Positions 44,348-53,620 of a stretch of DNA of 64,000 nucleotides are shown here, piece after piece. Position numbers and translations under genes: made by a program. Below the pieces are notes generated by a model. It was not told the origin of the DNA, searched no databases, and worked only from the letters and a program-made list of their open reading frames with translations. The stretch spans positions 185,372 to 249,371 of the forward strand of contig CAMBZZ010000002.1 of NCBI GenBank assembly GCA_945872615.1, written 5' to 3'. The stretch's first letter is position 1. Each line of letters starts with the position of its first letter. This DNA is from an uncultured Clostridia bacterium. Its GTDB lineage: Bacteria > Bacillota > Clostridia > Christensenellales > UBA3700.

Positions 44348-44380
44348 CTATCAAGCCGACATATAGCGTCGGTTTGATAG
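44348..44380. other. 13-bp hairpin between aspS and glyA without a T tract
   Basis: CTATCAAGCCGAC (44348-44360) pairs with GTCGGTTTGATAG (44368-44380), all 13 positions with one G-U, around a seven-base loop. The next bases are CCAAAACAC, so it is not a standard terminator. Its right arm overlaps a possible -35 box (TTGATA, 44374-44379) for glyA. Confidence 0.6.
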
Positions 44381-44401
44381 CCAAAACACACAATATATGA
44401 T
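44374..44401 (+). promoter_or_regulatory. Possible promoter of glyA
   Basis: TTGATA (44374-44379), 16-bp spacer, TATGAT (44396-44401). A better TATAAT at 44404-44409 has no -35 at standard distance. Confidence 0.4.
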
Positions 44402-44432
44402 AATATAATACAAACCACATAAGGAGAACAAT

Positions 44433-45689
44433 ATGATAGATTTGAAGATTATCCGCGAAAACGACCCGGAACTCTACGAAGCAATGGAAGCCGAACTTAA
44501 GAGACAACAAGGCAATATCGAGCTTATTGCCAGCGAAAACATCGTTAGTCCCGCCGTTATGGCTGCCATGGGCACGCACCTAACCAACAAGTATGCCGAG
44601 GGATACCCCGGCAAGAGATACTACGGTGGTTGCCAATACGTAGACGTAGCCGAAAAACTCGCCATCGAGAGAGCTTGTAAGCTTTTTGGTAGCAAGTACG
44701 CCAACGTTCAAGCACATAGCGGTGCCAACGCCAACCTCGCCGTATTCGTTGCCCTGTTGCAACCGGGAGATACCGTACTTAGTATGAGCCTTGCTCACGG
44801 AGGACACCTCTCACACGGAAGTCCTGTCAATATTTCGGGTAAATACTTCAATATCGTACCTTATTGCGTAAGCGAAAAAGATGCAAGAATAGATTACGAA
44901 GAGGTTGCCAGACTTGCCAAAGAGCACAAGCCAAAGCTCATTCTTGCAGGCGCTAGTGCTTATCCGAGAATTATCGACTTTGCTAAGTTTAGAGAGATAG
45001 CCGACAGCGTAGGAGCATACCTAATGGTTGATATGGCACATATCGCGGGACTTGTTGCCGCAGGTTGTCACCCAAGCCCTATAGGCATTGCCGACGTAGT
45101 AACCACCACCACCCATAAGACCCTCAGAGGACCACGCGGAGGACTTATCCTTACTAATGACGAAGAGATTGCTACCAAAATCAACAAGGCAATCTTCCCG
45201 GGTACGCAAGGCGGTCCGCTCATGCACGTCATTGCAGCCAAGGCAGTAGCTCTCAAAGAGGCAATGAGTGATGAGTTTGTTGCATATCAAAAGCAAGTTT
45301 GCGCCAATGCTCAAGCCCTTGCCAAGGCTTTGACGGCAAGAGGTATCGACCTCGTCAGCGGCGGCACCGACAATCACCTTATGCTCGTTGACCTCACTTC
45401 TAAGGGCAAGACGGGTAAAGAAATAGAGCATTTGCTTGACGAAGCGCATATTACCGCCAACAAAAATGCAATTCCTTTTGACAAACAATCTCCGTTCGTG
45501 ACTAGCGGACTTAGACTTGGCACTCCTGCCGTAACCTCGAGAGGAATGAAAGAAGAGGATATGGAAGTAATTGCCGAGTGCATAGCAGATCTCGTAGACA
45601 ACGGCGAAGAGGCTATCGAGAGATGCTCGGCTAAAGTTGCCGCATTGTGCGAAAAATATCCTTTGTATGAGAGCGACGTATTGAGATAA
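44433..45689 (+). CDS. glyA: Serine hydroxymethyltransferase
   Basis: A 418-residue PLP enzyme. [14 protein letters not shown], the [13 protein letters not shown] segment with the PLP-pyridine aspartate, and [13 protein letters not shown] with the Schiff-base lysine are all present. It interconverts serine and glycine with THF, linking to the MTHFS gene upstream in the window. It has AAGGAG before the ATG and a strong terminator after it, so it is probably monocistronic. Confidence 0.97.
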   Translation: MIDLKIIRENDPELYEAMEAELKRQQGNIELIASENIVSPAVMAAMGTHLTNKYAEGYPGKRYYGGCQYVDVAEKLAIERACKLFGSKYANVQAHSGANANLAVFVALLQPGDTVLSMSLAHGGHLSHGSPVNISGKYFNIVPYCVSEKDARIDYEEVARLAKEHKPKLILAGASAYPRIIDFAKFREIADSVGAYLMVDMAHIAGLVAAGCHPSPIGIADVVTTTTHKTLRGPRGGLILTNDEEIATKINKAIFPGTQGGPLMHVIAAKAVALKEAMSDEFVAYQKQVCANAQALAKALTARGIDLVSGGTDNHLMLVDLTSKGKTGKEIEHLLDEAHITANKNAIPFDKQSPFVTSGLRLGTPAVTSRGMKEEDMEVIAECIADLVDNGEEAIERCSAKVAALCEKYPLYESDVLR

Positions 45690-45717
45690 CCCGATACGTG
45701 TCGACAAAAATCAAAAA

Positions 45718-45749
45718 TCCGTCTCAATATTTGAGACGGACTTTTTTTT
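45718..45749 (+). terminator. Terminator of glyA
   Basis: A 10-bp perfect stem TCCGTCTCAA/TTGAGACGGA with a three-base loop, then C and T8. The following 188 bp (45750-45937) hold no gene and no clear signal. Confidence 0.93.
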
Positions 45750-45937
45750 GCTCGCATCTGCCAAAATATAATTGATTTCGGGAGATGAAACTAATTGGCA
45801 TTGGATTGAGAGATTAAAGTAGTATAACTCAATAAACAATTATGCAACGAATAATTTTGAATAAAAATCAAATAAAATACGTCAAAATCAAGTTGTTTTC
45901 GATCAGTATAGAGGTGTAAATAGTTTATTATTACTAT

Positions 45938-46023
45938 TTCCTACCAAAATTATAGGAATTGTATAAAATCGTTTGACATTGCGACAATATAATTGTACAC
46001 TATTCCTAGTAAACAAGTAGGAG
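45938..46023 (+). promoter_or_regulatory. iscR promoter flanked by two matching palindromes
   Basis: Promoter: TTGACA (45973-45978), 17-bp spacer, TACACT (45996-46001). Upstream palindrome TTCCTA-N9-TAGGAA at 45938-45958; downstream palindrome TTCCTA-N9-TAGGAG at 46003-46023. The two share arms and spacer length and lie 65 bp apart, centre to centre. The downstream one covers the likely start site and the Shine-Dalgarno TAGGAG. This fits autoregulation by the Rrf2 protein encoded next; binding is inferred. Confidence 0.7.
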
Positions 46024-46028
46024 ATATT

Positions 46029-46451
46029 ATGAAGTTATCTTCCAAAGCAAGATACGGACTCAAAGCAATGTGCTGTCTGGCAGAGAGACAAGCTTACGAC
46101 GACAAGGTCGTTGCGCTCAGCGCCATTGCCGAGGAAATAGGCGTAAGCGACAAATATCTAGAACAATTATTTTCCTCTCTCAAAAAGGCGGAACTGGTAG
46201 CTTCGTCGAGGGGAGCGGGAGGCGGATACGTTTTGCCTCGCGACGCTAGATATATCAGCGTAGGAGAAATCCTTAGAGCGTTGGAAGACGGACTGGTGAT
46301 AGTCGAGTGCGTGTCGGGCGAATGCAGCAAACAATGCGGCAACAGCGAAGGTTGCCGTTGCACCACCCACGGCGTGTGGGACAAACTGTACAAAACTATC
46401 AACGATTGCTTGGACTCGATGTCCTTGGCAAGCGTTATTGCGAGGGAATAA
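46029..46451 (+). CDS. Rrf2/IscR-family iron-sulfur regulator
   Basis: A 140-residue winged-helix Rrf2 protein (LSSKARYGLKAM start, recognition helix VSDKYLEQLFSSLKKA, wing SSRGAGGGY). The C-terminal half has five cysteines between 94 and 111, in the zone that binds the 2Fe-2S cluster in IscR. Genes for IscS and IscU follow with overlapping starts, so it most likely senses cluster demand and represses this operon. ATG 46029 follows GTAGGAG. CymR-like control of cysteine genes is the alternative. Confidence 0.88.
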   Translation: MKLSSKARYGLKAMCCLAERQAYDDKVVALSAIAEEIGVSDKYLEQLFSSLKKAELVASSRGAGGGYVLPRDARYISVGEILRALEDGLVIVECVSGECSKQCGNSEGCRCTTHGVWDKLYKTINDCLDSMSLASVIARE

Positions 46452-47641
46452 TGAAAGAAATATATTTGGATCATTCGGCGACGACTTATACCGACCCCGA
46501 AGTTTTGCAAGAGATGTTGCCTTACTTTACAGAGGTGTTCGGCAATGCGTCTTCACAACACAAGGCGGGTAGAGAAGCGTTGAAGGCGGTAGATACGGCA
46601 AGAGAAAGAATTGCCAAAGCAATAGGTTGCCTACCTAGCGAAGTTTACTTTACTTCGGGTGGTAGCGAGTCCGACAACTGGGCTATCAAGGGTATGGCTG
46701 AGATGCACAAGGACAAGGGTAATCATATCATCACCACCAAGATAGAGCATCCTGCGGTAATTCGTACTTGCAAAGCTTTGGAACGAGAAGGTTTCGAAGT
46801 GACCTATCTTGACGTGGATAACGAAGGTATAATATCTACTAAGCAGTTGGAAGAAGCGATAACCGAGCGTACCATTCTTATATCGGTAATGTTTGCCAAC
46901 AACGAGATGGGCGCAATACAGCCTATCGCAGAGATTGGCGCTATTGCCAAAAAGTATAAGATTGCATTCCATACCGACGCCGTGCAAGCCGTGGGCAACG
47001 TGCCTATCGACGTCAAGGCAATGAATATAGATATGTTGTCTATGAGCGGGCACAAGTTCTACGGACCGAAGGGCGTGGGCGTGCTGTACAAGCGCAACGG
47101 ACTGAGAATAGGCAAGTTTATGGACGGCGGCGAGCAAGAGCGCAATATGCGTGCGGGCACCATCAATACCCCTGCCATCGTAGGCATGGGCAAGGCGATA
47201 GAACTCGCCGTAGAGAATATGCAAGCCAACAACGAGCATATCGCCAAGCTTAGAGATTATTTCGTATCCCAAGTATTGGAGAAGATACCTAACGTCTACT
47301 TCAACGGACCAAAGGATATGAGCAAGCGTTTAGCAAACAACGCTAATTTCAGTTTCGAATACGTCGAGGGAGAGTCGATTTTGATGAGGCTGGATATGCA
47401 GGGCATAAGGGTGTCTAGCGGGTCGGCTTGCTCGTCGGGGTCGCTCGAGCCGTCGTACGTTATGCTGTCGATAGGCGTACCTATCGAGATAGCACACGGC
47501 ACGATACGATTTAGTTTCGGCAAGTCCAACACTATGGAACAAACTCAATATGTCGTAGACCAACTGGTATCTATCATCGACAATCTCAGAGAGATGTCGC
47601 CACTATTCAAAGAAATCAAAGGAGAAAATATATATGTATAA
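46451..47641 (+). CDS. Cysteine desulfurase IscS/NifS type
   Basis: A 396-residue PLP enzyme. LDHSATTYTDPEVLQEM at the start, SGHKFYGPKGVGVLY with the PLP lysine, and SSGSACSSGS with the catalytic cysteine near 330. It supplies sulfur from cysteine to the IscU scaffold. ATG 46451 overlaps the iscR stop (TAATG), and its end overlaps the scaffold gene by 8 bp. Confidence 0.95.
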   Translation: MKEIYLDHSATTYTDPEVLQEMLPYFTEVFGNASSQHKAGREALKAVDTARERIAKAIGCLPSEVYFTSGGSESDNWAIKGMAEMHKDKGNHIITTKIEHPAVIRTCKALEREGFEVTYLDVDNEGIISTKQLEEAITERTILISVMFANNEMGAIQPIAEIGAIAKKYKIAFHTDAVQAVGNVPIDVKAMNIDMLSMSGHKFYGPKGVGVLYKRNGLRIGKFMDGGEQERNMRAGTINTPAIVGMGKAIELAVENMQANNEHIAKLRDYFVSQVLEKIPNVYFNGPKDMSKRLANNANFSFEYVEGESILMRLDMQGIRVSSGSACSSGSLEPSYVMLSIGVPIEIAHGTIRFSFGKSNTMEQTQYVVDQLVSIIDNLREMSPLFKEIKGENIYV

Positions 47642-48005
47642 CGACAAAGTAATGGAAGCATTCGCACACCCAAAAAACGTGGGCTTTATCGAGGACGCAG
47701 ACGGAGTGGGCAAGGTGGGCAACGCAAGTTGCGGAGATATAATGGAGATTAGTCTAAAAATCAAAGACGACGTAATCGTTGACGCTAAGTTTAGGACTTT
47801 TGGTTGCGCGGCAGCCATAGCTACCAGCTCCACCGCAACGGAAATGGTCAAGGGTATGACGGTAGACGAGGCACTAAAGCTTACCAACAAAAAAGTGGTC
47901 GAGGTGTTGGAAGGTTTGCCTCCTCAAAAGATACACTGTTCCGTCCTTGCGGAAGAGGCGATCAAAAAGGCTATCGAGGATTATCGTAGTAGACAAAGCA
48001 AATAA
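47634..48005 (+). CDS. Iron-sulfur scaffold protein IscU/NifU N-terminal type
   Basis: A 123-residue scaffold with the three ligand cysteines C33 (ASCGD), C58 (FGCAAA) and C102 (IHCSV). It assembles 2Fe-2S clusters on sulfur from the upstream desulfurase. No hscA, hscB or ferredoxin follow, so this is the minimal iscRSU form frequent in anaerobic Clostridia. Confidence 0.95.
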   Translation: MYNDKVMEAFAHPKNVGFIEDADGVGKVGNASCGDIMEISLKIKDDVIVDAKFRTFGCAAAIATSSTATEMVKGMTVDEALKLTNKKVVEVLEGLPPQKIHCSVLAEEAIKKAIEDYRSRQSK

Positions 48006-48024
48006 AAGACGACAACGTCTACCG

Positions 48025-48059
48025 CACCTAGCAATCTGAGCATTGTTAGGTGTTTTTTT
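48025..48059 (+). terminator. Terminator of the iscRSU operon
   Basis: An 11-bp stem CACCTAGCAAT/ATTGTTAGGTG (one G-U) with a six-base loop, then T7. The bases that follow (48060-48190) contain two imperfect 18-bp tandem units ending in TTATATTGGC, and no gene. Confidence 0.92.
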
Positions 48060-48195
48060 GTCAATCTTTAGGATTAATTAAGTGCGCTCTTATATTGGCG
48101 GTGCTCTGTTATATTGGCATGCCCAGTCGCACTATTGCACGCAAAAGGTCGCGTAATGAGAGAAAACTCGTCTTTTTGAATTGGTAAATAAAATA

Positions 48196-48218
48196 CACCC
48201 CGCGGGGTGCATTTTTTT
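48196..48218. terminator. GC-rich palindromic terminator, possibly bidirectional
   Basis: The perfect palindrome CACCCCGCGGGGTG (48196-48209) has T7 after it on the plus strand and a TATTTTATTT tail on the minus strand. It probably serves the minus-strand transcript ending at 48268 and blocks read-through from the isc operon. Confidence 0.65.
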
Positions 48219-48267
48219 GGTTGGCAGTATTAAGACGAACTAACGTCGCCCTAATCTCTGCAATAGG

Positions 48268-48402
48268 TCAGTCGAGGAGTTCTACAATCTTATCTCTAAG
48301 CATCTTTTTGCTTCTTCTCTTAAAAGACCCCGACATTACGTTGCCACCGATATAGCCTAATATCATACCCGTGCCAAGACCGATAACAGTCGATATTTTC
48401 AT
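48268..48402 (-). CDS. 44-residue glycine-rich single-pass membrane peptide
   Basis: A very short gene supported by a strong GGAGGTGG ribosome binding site 5 nt before ATG 48402. Residues 3-26 form a glycine-rich hydrophobic helix (TVIGLGTGMILGYIGGNVM), followed by a basic tail (FKRRSKKMLRDK). It resembles YtxH-like small membrane proteins but is not assignable. It follows the phosphodiesterase gene on the same strand by 16 bp, so it is probably the last gene of that operon. Confidence 0.6.
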   Translation of the reverse strand: MKISTVIGLGTGMILGYIGGNVMSGSFKRRSKKMLRDKIVELLD

Positions 48403-48418
48403 AATCCACCTCCCGCGT

Positions 48419-49162
48419 TTAGTGTGTGAGGGAAGGGGGCGTAATATACTCGTCCACCTTGATATTGCTCTCAAAAATATAGTTGTCGGCGTATTCTAAA
48501 GCGTCTTGCAACTGCTCGTCGGTGCGCACCGTCCAGTTGATAATCAACTTTTCGGGACATTCGGCTTTGACGGCGCGGAAGTAGTCTTCTTTTAGGTTTT
48601 TGACACCCACCGCCAAAAAGTCAACTTTGCGGTATTGCTTGAGCCTGCGTTGAATTGCACGATAGAAGTTGATAGTGCTGTACAGTTGTCCCAACACGTA
48701 TTCGGGGTGATTTTTGTGCCACCAATCTACAATGCGGTTGTCAAAAGACTCTATGGATATATTGCCGTTATAGTCCTTGATTGTCTCGTACACGGCAGAG
48801 CAAGTGGAATTGACTCTATTGGTGGCTTTGATTTCCAAAATAAGCGGAACTTTGCCCTGTACTAAATTGAGTAAATCGGACAAAAGCGGAATAGAGTAGT
48901 CGGTGTTCATCAACTTGTAGTCTTGCAGTCTGTCGGAATTGATTTTGTAGGCTTTAATCTTTTTGCCACACGAGCGCTGTAAGGTCATATCGTGGTGAAT
49001 AATCAACTTGCCGTCAAGAGTGAGATAGACGTCAAACTCGATTCCGTAGCCGTGAGATACGGCGTTCTCAAATGCGCCCATGCTGTTTTCGGGCAAAGTC
49101 TTGTTGTCGTGCAATCCTCTGTGAGCGATAGGCACGCTCAAAAGCCAACTAGTATCTTTCAT
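48419..49162 (-). CDS. Glycerophosphodiester phosphodiesterase
   Basis: A 247-residue GDPD. The catalytic signature is clear: IAHRGLHDNKTLPENSMGAF near the N terminus, EFDVYLTLDGKLIIHHD, and LILEIKATN. It has no signal peptide, so it acts in the cytoplasm, hydrolysing glycerophosphodiesters to glycerol 3-phosphate and an alcohol. ATG 49162 overlaps the stop of the LUD gene by one base (TGATG), so the two are translated together. Confidence 0.93.
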   Translation of the reverse strand: MKDTSWLLSVPIAHRGLHDNKTLPENSMGAFENAVSHGYGIEFDVYLTLDGKLIIHHDMTLQRSCGKKIKAYKINSDRLQDYKLMNTDYSIPLLSDLLNLVQGKVPLILEIKATNRVNSTCSAVYETIKDYNGNISIESFDNRIVDWWHKNHPEYVLGQLYSTINFYRAIQRRLKQYRKVDFLAVGVKNLKEDYFRAVKAECPEKLIINWTVRTDEQLQDALEYADNYIFESNIKVDEYITPPSLTH

Positions 49163-49770
49163 CAATAACCCAGCTCCTTGTCGATGATAATTACGTGCAC
49201 TTGTTTTTGAAGTTTGGTAGGGTGGTGAACTATCGTGGTGACGTTGCACATACAATCTATGCCGCTACAATCACCGCATTTGCCGGTGTAACGGCAAGGG
49301 GTTTTTCTATCCAATCTTTCGGCATTTAGTGGACACGTAACGGTTTTTATACGTTCTATGGCTTGGTCTATATTGTCTACGATTTTGTTTTTGCCAACTA
49401 GATATATTATATTTGGCACACCGTAAATCAACGTCGAAACTCTATTTGCCGTGCCGTCGATATTGACTATATCGCCCTTTTGGGTGATGGCGTTGGCGGA
49501 GGACATATACCAATCGGCGTGCCTTGCGTACTCGTACAAATTAGGCTTTTTGTCATCGCTGACTAGCGCGTGCGACAGTACTTCCACGCCCTTGTTTTGC
49601 AATAGTAGGTCTATGCCTAGTTGTTTGACTGTCATACTACCGCCTATGCCTACGCTTTGACCTTGCTCTATCAAGCCGAGCACTAAGTCGTTTGCTTGCT
49701 TTTCGTCCTCGCAATAGTGAGCGATAAAGCCTTTGGAATTAAGATTGTCGATAAGTCTTTCTATCTTCAT
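49162..49770 (-). CDS. LUD-domain protein (lactate-utilisation LutC-like)
   Basis: A 202-residue LUD (DUF162) protein. The glycine-rich segment VGIGGSMTVKQLGID and MSSANAITQKGDIVNIDGTANR are typical. The C-terminal part has a group of cysteines (C146, C158, C164, C167, C170 and others), which could bind metal. LutB and LutA partners are absent, so lactate oxidation is not implied. It starts from a GAGGT site with a TATAAT box upstream, divergent from lepA. Confidence 0.85.
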   Translation of the reverse strand: MKIERLIDNLNSKGFIAHYCEDEKQANDLVLGLIEQGQSVGIGGSMTVKQLGIDLLLQNKGVEVLSHALVSDDKKPNLYEYARHADWYMSSANAITQKGDIVNIDGTANRVSTLIYGVPNIIYLVGKNKIVDNIDQAIERIKTVTCPLNAERLDRKTPCRYTGKCGDCSGIDCMCNVTTIVHHPTKLQKQVHVIIIDKELGY

Positions 49771-49790
49771 ACTAATACCTCTTTTGCTAT

Positions 49791-49835
49791 ATTATACAAA
49801 ATTCTATTGCTAAAATCCATATATTTTTATATAAT
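49791..49835. promoter_or_regulatory. Divergent promoters of lepA and the LUD operon
   Basis: Plus strand: TTGCTA (49807-49812), 17-bp spacer, TATAAT (49830-49835), for lepA. Minus strand: TATAAT at 49791-49796 for the LUD gene, with only a weak -35. The two promoters overlap. Confidence 0.6.
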
Positions 49836-49862
49836 AATTAAAAACTGCAAAAAGGTTGCAAT

Positions 49863-51665
49863 ATGCCCAAAGGCCAATCGAAGATAAGAAATTTTTGTAT
49901 CGTAGCCCATATCGACCACGGCAAGAGTACGCTTGCCGACAGAATTATGGACGTGACGAGCACCGTTGCCAAGAGAGACGCCAAAGAGCAACTTCTTGAC
50001 AGTATGGATATAGAGAGGGAGAGAGGTATCACTATCAAACTTACCCCCGTCAAGATGAACTACGTCTACGACGGAGAAGAGTACGAACTCAACCTCATAG
50101 ACACGCCCGGACACGTCGACTTTACCTACGAGGTTTCCCGTTCGCTCAAAGCGTGCGAGGGGGCTATACTTATCGTGGACGCTTCGCAGGGCATAGAAGC
50201 GCAAACTTTGACCAACGTATATCTTGCTTTGGACAACGACCTCGAGATTATCCCCGTCATCAACAAAATCGACCTTCCGTCGGCTCGCCCCGACGAGGTA
50301 AAAATGGAGATAGAGGACGTCATAGGTCTTGACGCGTCAGACGCCCCTCTAGTGTCCGCCAAAGAAGGCATAGGCATTGAGAAAGTGCTAGAACAGGTCA
50401 TCACTTTGTTGCCACCTCCGAGCGGCAATATTGACGCGCCTCTCAAGGCGTTGATATTTGACTCGTATTACGACAGCTATAAGGGCGCAATATCCTTCAT
50501 AAGAGTATTCGACGGCGAAGTCAAGGCGGGGGACAAAATTAAAATGATGTCCACAAGCAAGACCTTCGACGTCACGGAAGTGGGAGTATTCGTGCCTAAG
50601 ATGCAACCGCAAGACAGTCTTTCGGCGGGTGACGTAGGCTATCTTTGTGCAAGTATCAAAAACGTGTCGGATACCAAAGTCGGAGATACCATAACCCTCG
50701 CCGAGGGCGGAGTGACCGAGCCTCTCGCGGGCTACAAGGAAGTCGCGCCAATGGTGTATAGCGGCATTTATCCCGCCGACGGAGCCAAGTACAACGACCT
50801 CAAGGACGCACTCGAAAAACTCAAACTCAACGACGCTTCTTTGGTGTACGAGCCTGAGGTGTCTACGGCATTGGGCTTTGGCTTTAGATGCGGATTTTTG
50901 GGCTTGCTCCATATGGAAATCATCGAAGAGAGGTTGGAGAGAGAGTTTGACCTCGATCTCGTTACGACGGCGCCGAGTGTATCCTATCAAGTTGTCAAGA
51001 CCAACGGCGATACCGAGCTTATATCCAATCCGAGCAACTTGCCACCTGCAAGCGAGATAGCCGAGATGCAAGAGCCCGTGGTCAAAGCATTCCTATTTAC
51101 TCCGCCCGAGTACGTAGGTACGATTATGGAGCTGTGTCAAGACAAGCGAGGAGAGTTTGTCGACTTGACCTACCTAGAAGCAACTCGCGTGAGGATAGAA
51201 TATTCTATTCCGCTCAACGAGATAGTCTACGACTTTTTCGATTCGCTCAAATCGCGTACCAAGGGCTACGCTTCACTCGACTACGAGATTGTGGGTTACA
51301 AAAAGAGCGACCTCGTCAAACTCGATATCATGCTCAACGGCGAGGTGTGCGACGCACTTTCTCTCATCGTGCATAAGGACAAGGCGTACGCGAGAGGCAG
51401 AGCCATTGCCGAAAAGCTCAAAGAAGTTATTCCACGCCAAATGTTCGAGATACCTATCCAAGCCTCTATAGGGGGTAAGGTTATTGCGAGAGAAACCGTC
51501 AAAGCAATGCGTAAGGACGTGCTTGCCAAGTGCTACGGCGGCGACATAACGCGTAAAAAGAAATTGCTTGAAAAACAAAAAGAAGGCAAAAAGAGAATGA
51601 GACAGGTAGGTAGCGTGCAGTTGCCTAGCGAAGCCTTTATGAGCATTCTCAAGTTTGACAAATAA
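49863..51665 (+). CDS. lepA: Elongation factor 4 (LepA)
   Basis: A 600-residue translational GTPase. [24 protein letters not shown] and NKIDLPSA mark the G domain. The C-terminal region with [19 protein letters not shown] and the [19 protein letters not shown] end is specific to LepA. It binds ribosomes and affects initiation or back-translocation. HemW follows with a one-base overlap, the standard Firmicutes order. Confidence 0.97.
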   Translation: MPKGQSKIRNFCIVAHIDHGKSTLADRIMDVTSTVAKRDAKEQLLDSMDIERERGITIKLTPVKMNYVYDGEEYELNLIDTPGHVDFTYEVSRSLKACEGAILIVDASQGIEAQTLTNVYLALDNDLEIIPVINKIDLPSARPDEVKMEIEDVIGLDASDAPLVSAKEGIGIEKVLEQVITLLPPPSGNIDAPLKALIFDSYYDSYKGAISFIRVFDGEVKAGDKIKMMSTSKTFDVTEVGVFVPKMQPQDSLSAGDVGYLCASIKNVSDTKVGDTITLAEGGVTEPLAGYKEVAPMVYSGIYPADGAKYNDLKDALEKLKLNDASLVYEPEVSTALGFGFRCGFLGLLHMEIIEERLEREFDLDLVTTAPSVSYQVVKTNGDTELISNPSNLPPASEIAEMQEPVVKAFLFTPPEYVGTIMELCQDKRGEFVDLTYLEATRVRIEYSIPLNEIVYDFFDSLKSRTKGYASLDYEIVGYKKSDLVKLDIMLNGEVCDALSLIVHKDKAYARGRAIAEKLKEVIPRQMFEIPIQASIGGKVIARETVKAMRKDVLAKCYGGDITRKKKLLEKQKEGKKRMRQVGSVQLPSEAFMSILKFDK

Positions 51666-52792
51666 TGGAAAATATCGGCGTTTATATTCATATCCCGTTT
51701 TGCTTGTCTAGGTGCTATTATTGCGATTTTGCTTCGTCTATAGCCAATCAAGAGCAAATAGACAGATACGTGGAAGCGGTGGTCAAAGAGATTAAGCTAC
51801 TTGCAACGCAAATAAAATATCATTACATCGTCGATACGGTGTATATCGGCGGCGGCACTCCGTCGGTGCTATCGGCGAAACAACTGGGACGTATAGTTTT
51901 CAATCTCCGTAAGTCGCTCAAATGTGATATAAGAGAGTTTACCGTTGAGGTCAATCCTTGTTCGGTGGATAGAACAAAAATCACGGCGTATAAGAGAATG
52001 GGCGTAACTAGGGTGAGCATAGGCGTGCAAACCTTCAACCCCGAAGTCGCCAAGGCAATAGGCAGAAAGCATACTCCCGAGCAAGCCGTGCAAGCTACCA
52101 AGTGGGTGGTGGAGAGCGGTCTGGATTGCAGCGTAGACGCAATGCTCGGCTTGCCAAATCAAAGTATAGAGGACGTCGATGAGTTCGTAGATATAGTTCA
52201 AGCAAACGGCGTCACTCACGTATCGGCGTATATGCTCAAACTGGAAGAAGGAACGGCAATGTATAAGGCGAAACAACAAGGAAAGCTGGAATTGCCCGAC
52301 GAGGACGCCACTTGCGACATGTACGACCGTATCAAATCGAGACTAGAAGATATAGGTTTTCATCGCTACGAAGTGAGCAATTTTTGTCGTGAGAACAAGG
52401 AGAGTAGACATAATCTCAAGTATTGGCAATGTAAGCCGTACGTGGGTGTCGGACTTGCAGCACATAGCTTGATAGGCAATCGTAGACTATATAATCCAAG
52501 CGACTTTGACGAATATTATACTAAAATCGATCAAGGAAAACTTGCGCAACGGTTAGAACAAAAGTTGAGCATCGAGGATATGATGTCCGAGCGAATTATG
52601 TTGGGACTGCGCATGGATAATGGTATGGATATAGTTGGATTTAATAGCGACTTCGACGTTGATTTTCTCGATACGTATCGACAAAAACTGCAAAAAGTGC
52701 AACAATATCTCAATATATCTAAAGAGCGTGTGTCAATCAAGCAAGAGTATATGGGAGTTATGAATGTAATTATTTCCGAGCTTATTTTTTGA
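51665..52792 (+). CDS. hemW: HemW-family radical SAM protein
   Basis: A 375-residue radical SAM enzyme. The cluster motif is CLSRCYYCDF (CxxxCxxC) in the context HIPFC, with GGGTPS following. HemW-like proteins bind heme and probably deliver it; they are distinct from coproporphyrinogen dehydrogenase HemN despite older labels. It overlaps lepA by one base. HrcA-grpE-dnaK, which follow in Bacilli, are absent here; a bidirectional terminator comes next. Confidence 0.93.
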   Translation: MENIGVYIHIPFCLSRCYYCDFASSIANQEQIDRYVEAVVKEIKLLATQIKYHYIVDTVYIGGGTPSVLSAKQLGRIVFNLRKSLKCDIREFTVEVNPCSVDRTKITAYKRMGVTRVSIGVQTFNPEVAKAIGRKHTPEQAVQATKWVVESGLDCSVDAMLGLPNQSIEDVDEFVDIVQANGVTHVSAYMLKLEEGTAMYKAKQQGKLELPDEDATCDMYDRIKSRLEDIGFHRYEVSNFCRENKESRHNLKYWQCKPYVGVGLAAHSLIGNRRLYNPSDFDEYYTKIDQGKLAQRLEQKLSIEDMMSERIMLGLRMDNGMDIVGFNSDFDVDFLDTYRQKLQKVQQYLNISKERVSIKQEYMGVMNVIISELIF

Positions 52793-52872
52793 TAGTACCA
52801 TGACAACTTATCAAATATATTAATCTAAGAGGCTATAGTAAAAATAAGCTATTAGAAAATTTTAATAATATT

Positions 52873-52901
52873 AAAAGACGAGCGTTTTGCTCGTCTTTTT
52901 T
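52873..52901. terminator. Bidirectional terminator between hemW and a convergent gene
   Basis: An 11-bp perfect stem AAAAGACGAGC/GCTCGTCTTTT with a five-base loop; T tracts on both strands. The minus-strand gene's stop codon lies inside it. Confidence 0.92.
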
Positions 52902-53469
52902 AGTCGTTGCTATCACTGTCTGCAAGCGGTATGATTTCTTGTTCGCTCTCGTCTGAGCTATTTTTGAAATCGGTTATATTGGCGGTGAGTTTTTCTTTTC
53001 CCTTCTTAGCTACCTTTTTGACAAGGAGTTTGGTTATTATCATATTGATAGAAGTTATCAATCCGATGACGTGCATTATCAAAGACATTACGGATAGTGC
53101 GCGGGATACGAAATCGATAAAGTCAACGGGAGTAGTGGCAAAGAGTATCATTACCGTAGGCACGGCATGGACTATTTTGATGACTTTTTTGCCAAGCTTT
53201 AGCAATTTTTTTGCTTTGGCGTGAGTTGATTTGGCACCCGCTATGTTTTTGGATAGGACGATGCAAACAATCAAAATCAAGTAACTAAGTCCTATAAAGG
53301 CTACCATTACTATATTGATAGGGCTCCATCCTTCTTTGACGACGTCTTTGATTGCCGTGGCTGTATAAAACAAAAGCGAGGCGACGGTAGTGACAAAGTA
53401 CAATATTGCAAAGGTGCTCTTCAATTTGCTTGTTTTTTTGACGTTTTCTTCATTGACTTTCTTATTCAT
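52900..53469 (-). CDS. Membrane protein of unknown function
   Basis: A 189-residue protein with four hydrophobic segments (about 18-38, 52-75, 98-115 and 120-145), a lysine-rich loop between the second and third, and a serine- and acid-rich tail. It is not recognised. It is flanked by hemW (convergent) and a TetR gene (divergent), and no ribosome binding site stands out. Real because of its length, membrane pattern and its own terminator. Confidence 0.6.
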   Translation of the reverse strand: MNKKVNEENVKKTSKLKSTFAILYFVTTVASLLFYTATAIKDVVKEGWSPINIVMVAFIGLSYLILIVCIVLSKNIAGAKSTHAKAKKLLKLGKKVIKIVHAVPTVMILFATTPVDFIDFVSRALSVMSLIMHVIGLITSINMIITKLLVKKVAKKGKEKLTANITDFKNSSDESEQEIIPLADSDSND

Positions 53470-53562
53470 AGCATAATTTTAGCATCATAATCTCTATATG
53501 TAAATCGTTAGACGTAATCTTTTGATATTTGTAAATAATATAATCTAAGTGCGCTTGTGCTA

Positions 53563-53610
53563 TTGACAAAATCGTTGATATATACTATTATAGACTAAAC
53601 GGTCTATAAT
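53563..53610 (+). promoter_or_regulatory. tetR promoter overlapped by a 24-bp palindrome
   Basis: TTGACA (53563-53568), 17-bp spacer, TATTAT (53586-53591). A palindrome with 9-bp arms, ATTATAGAC (53587-53595) and GTCTATAAT (53602-53610), around TAAACG covers the -10 box and start site. Position and size fit an operator for the TetR protein encoded 10 bp later. Confidence 0.78.
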
Positions 53611-53620
53611 TGGGTGCGAC

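Noticed and set aside
44334..44432. Glycine or other riboswitch before glyA
   Set aside because: The gap is under 100 bp, with a single hairpin and none of the conserved cores I know.
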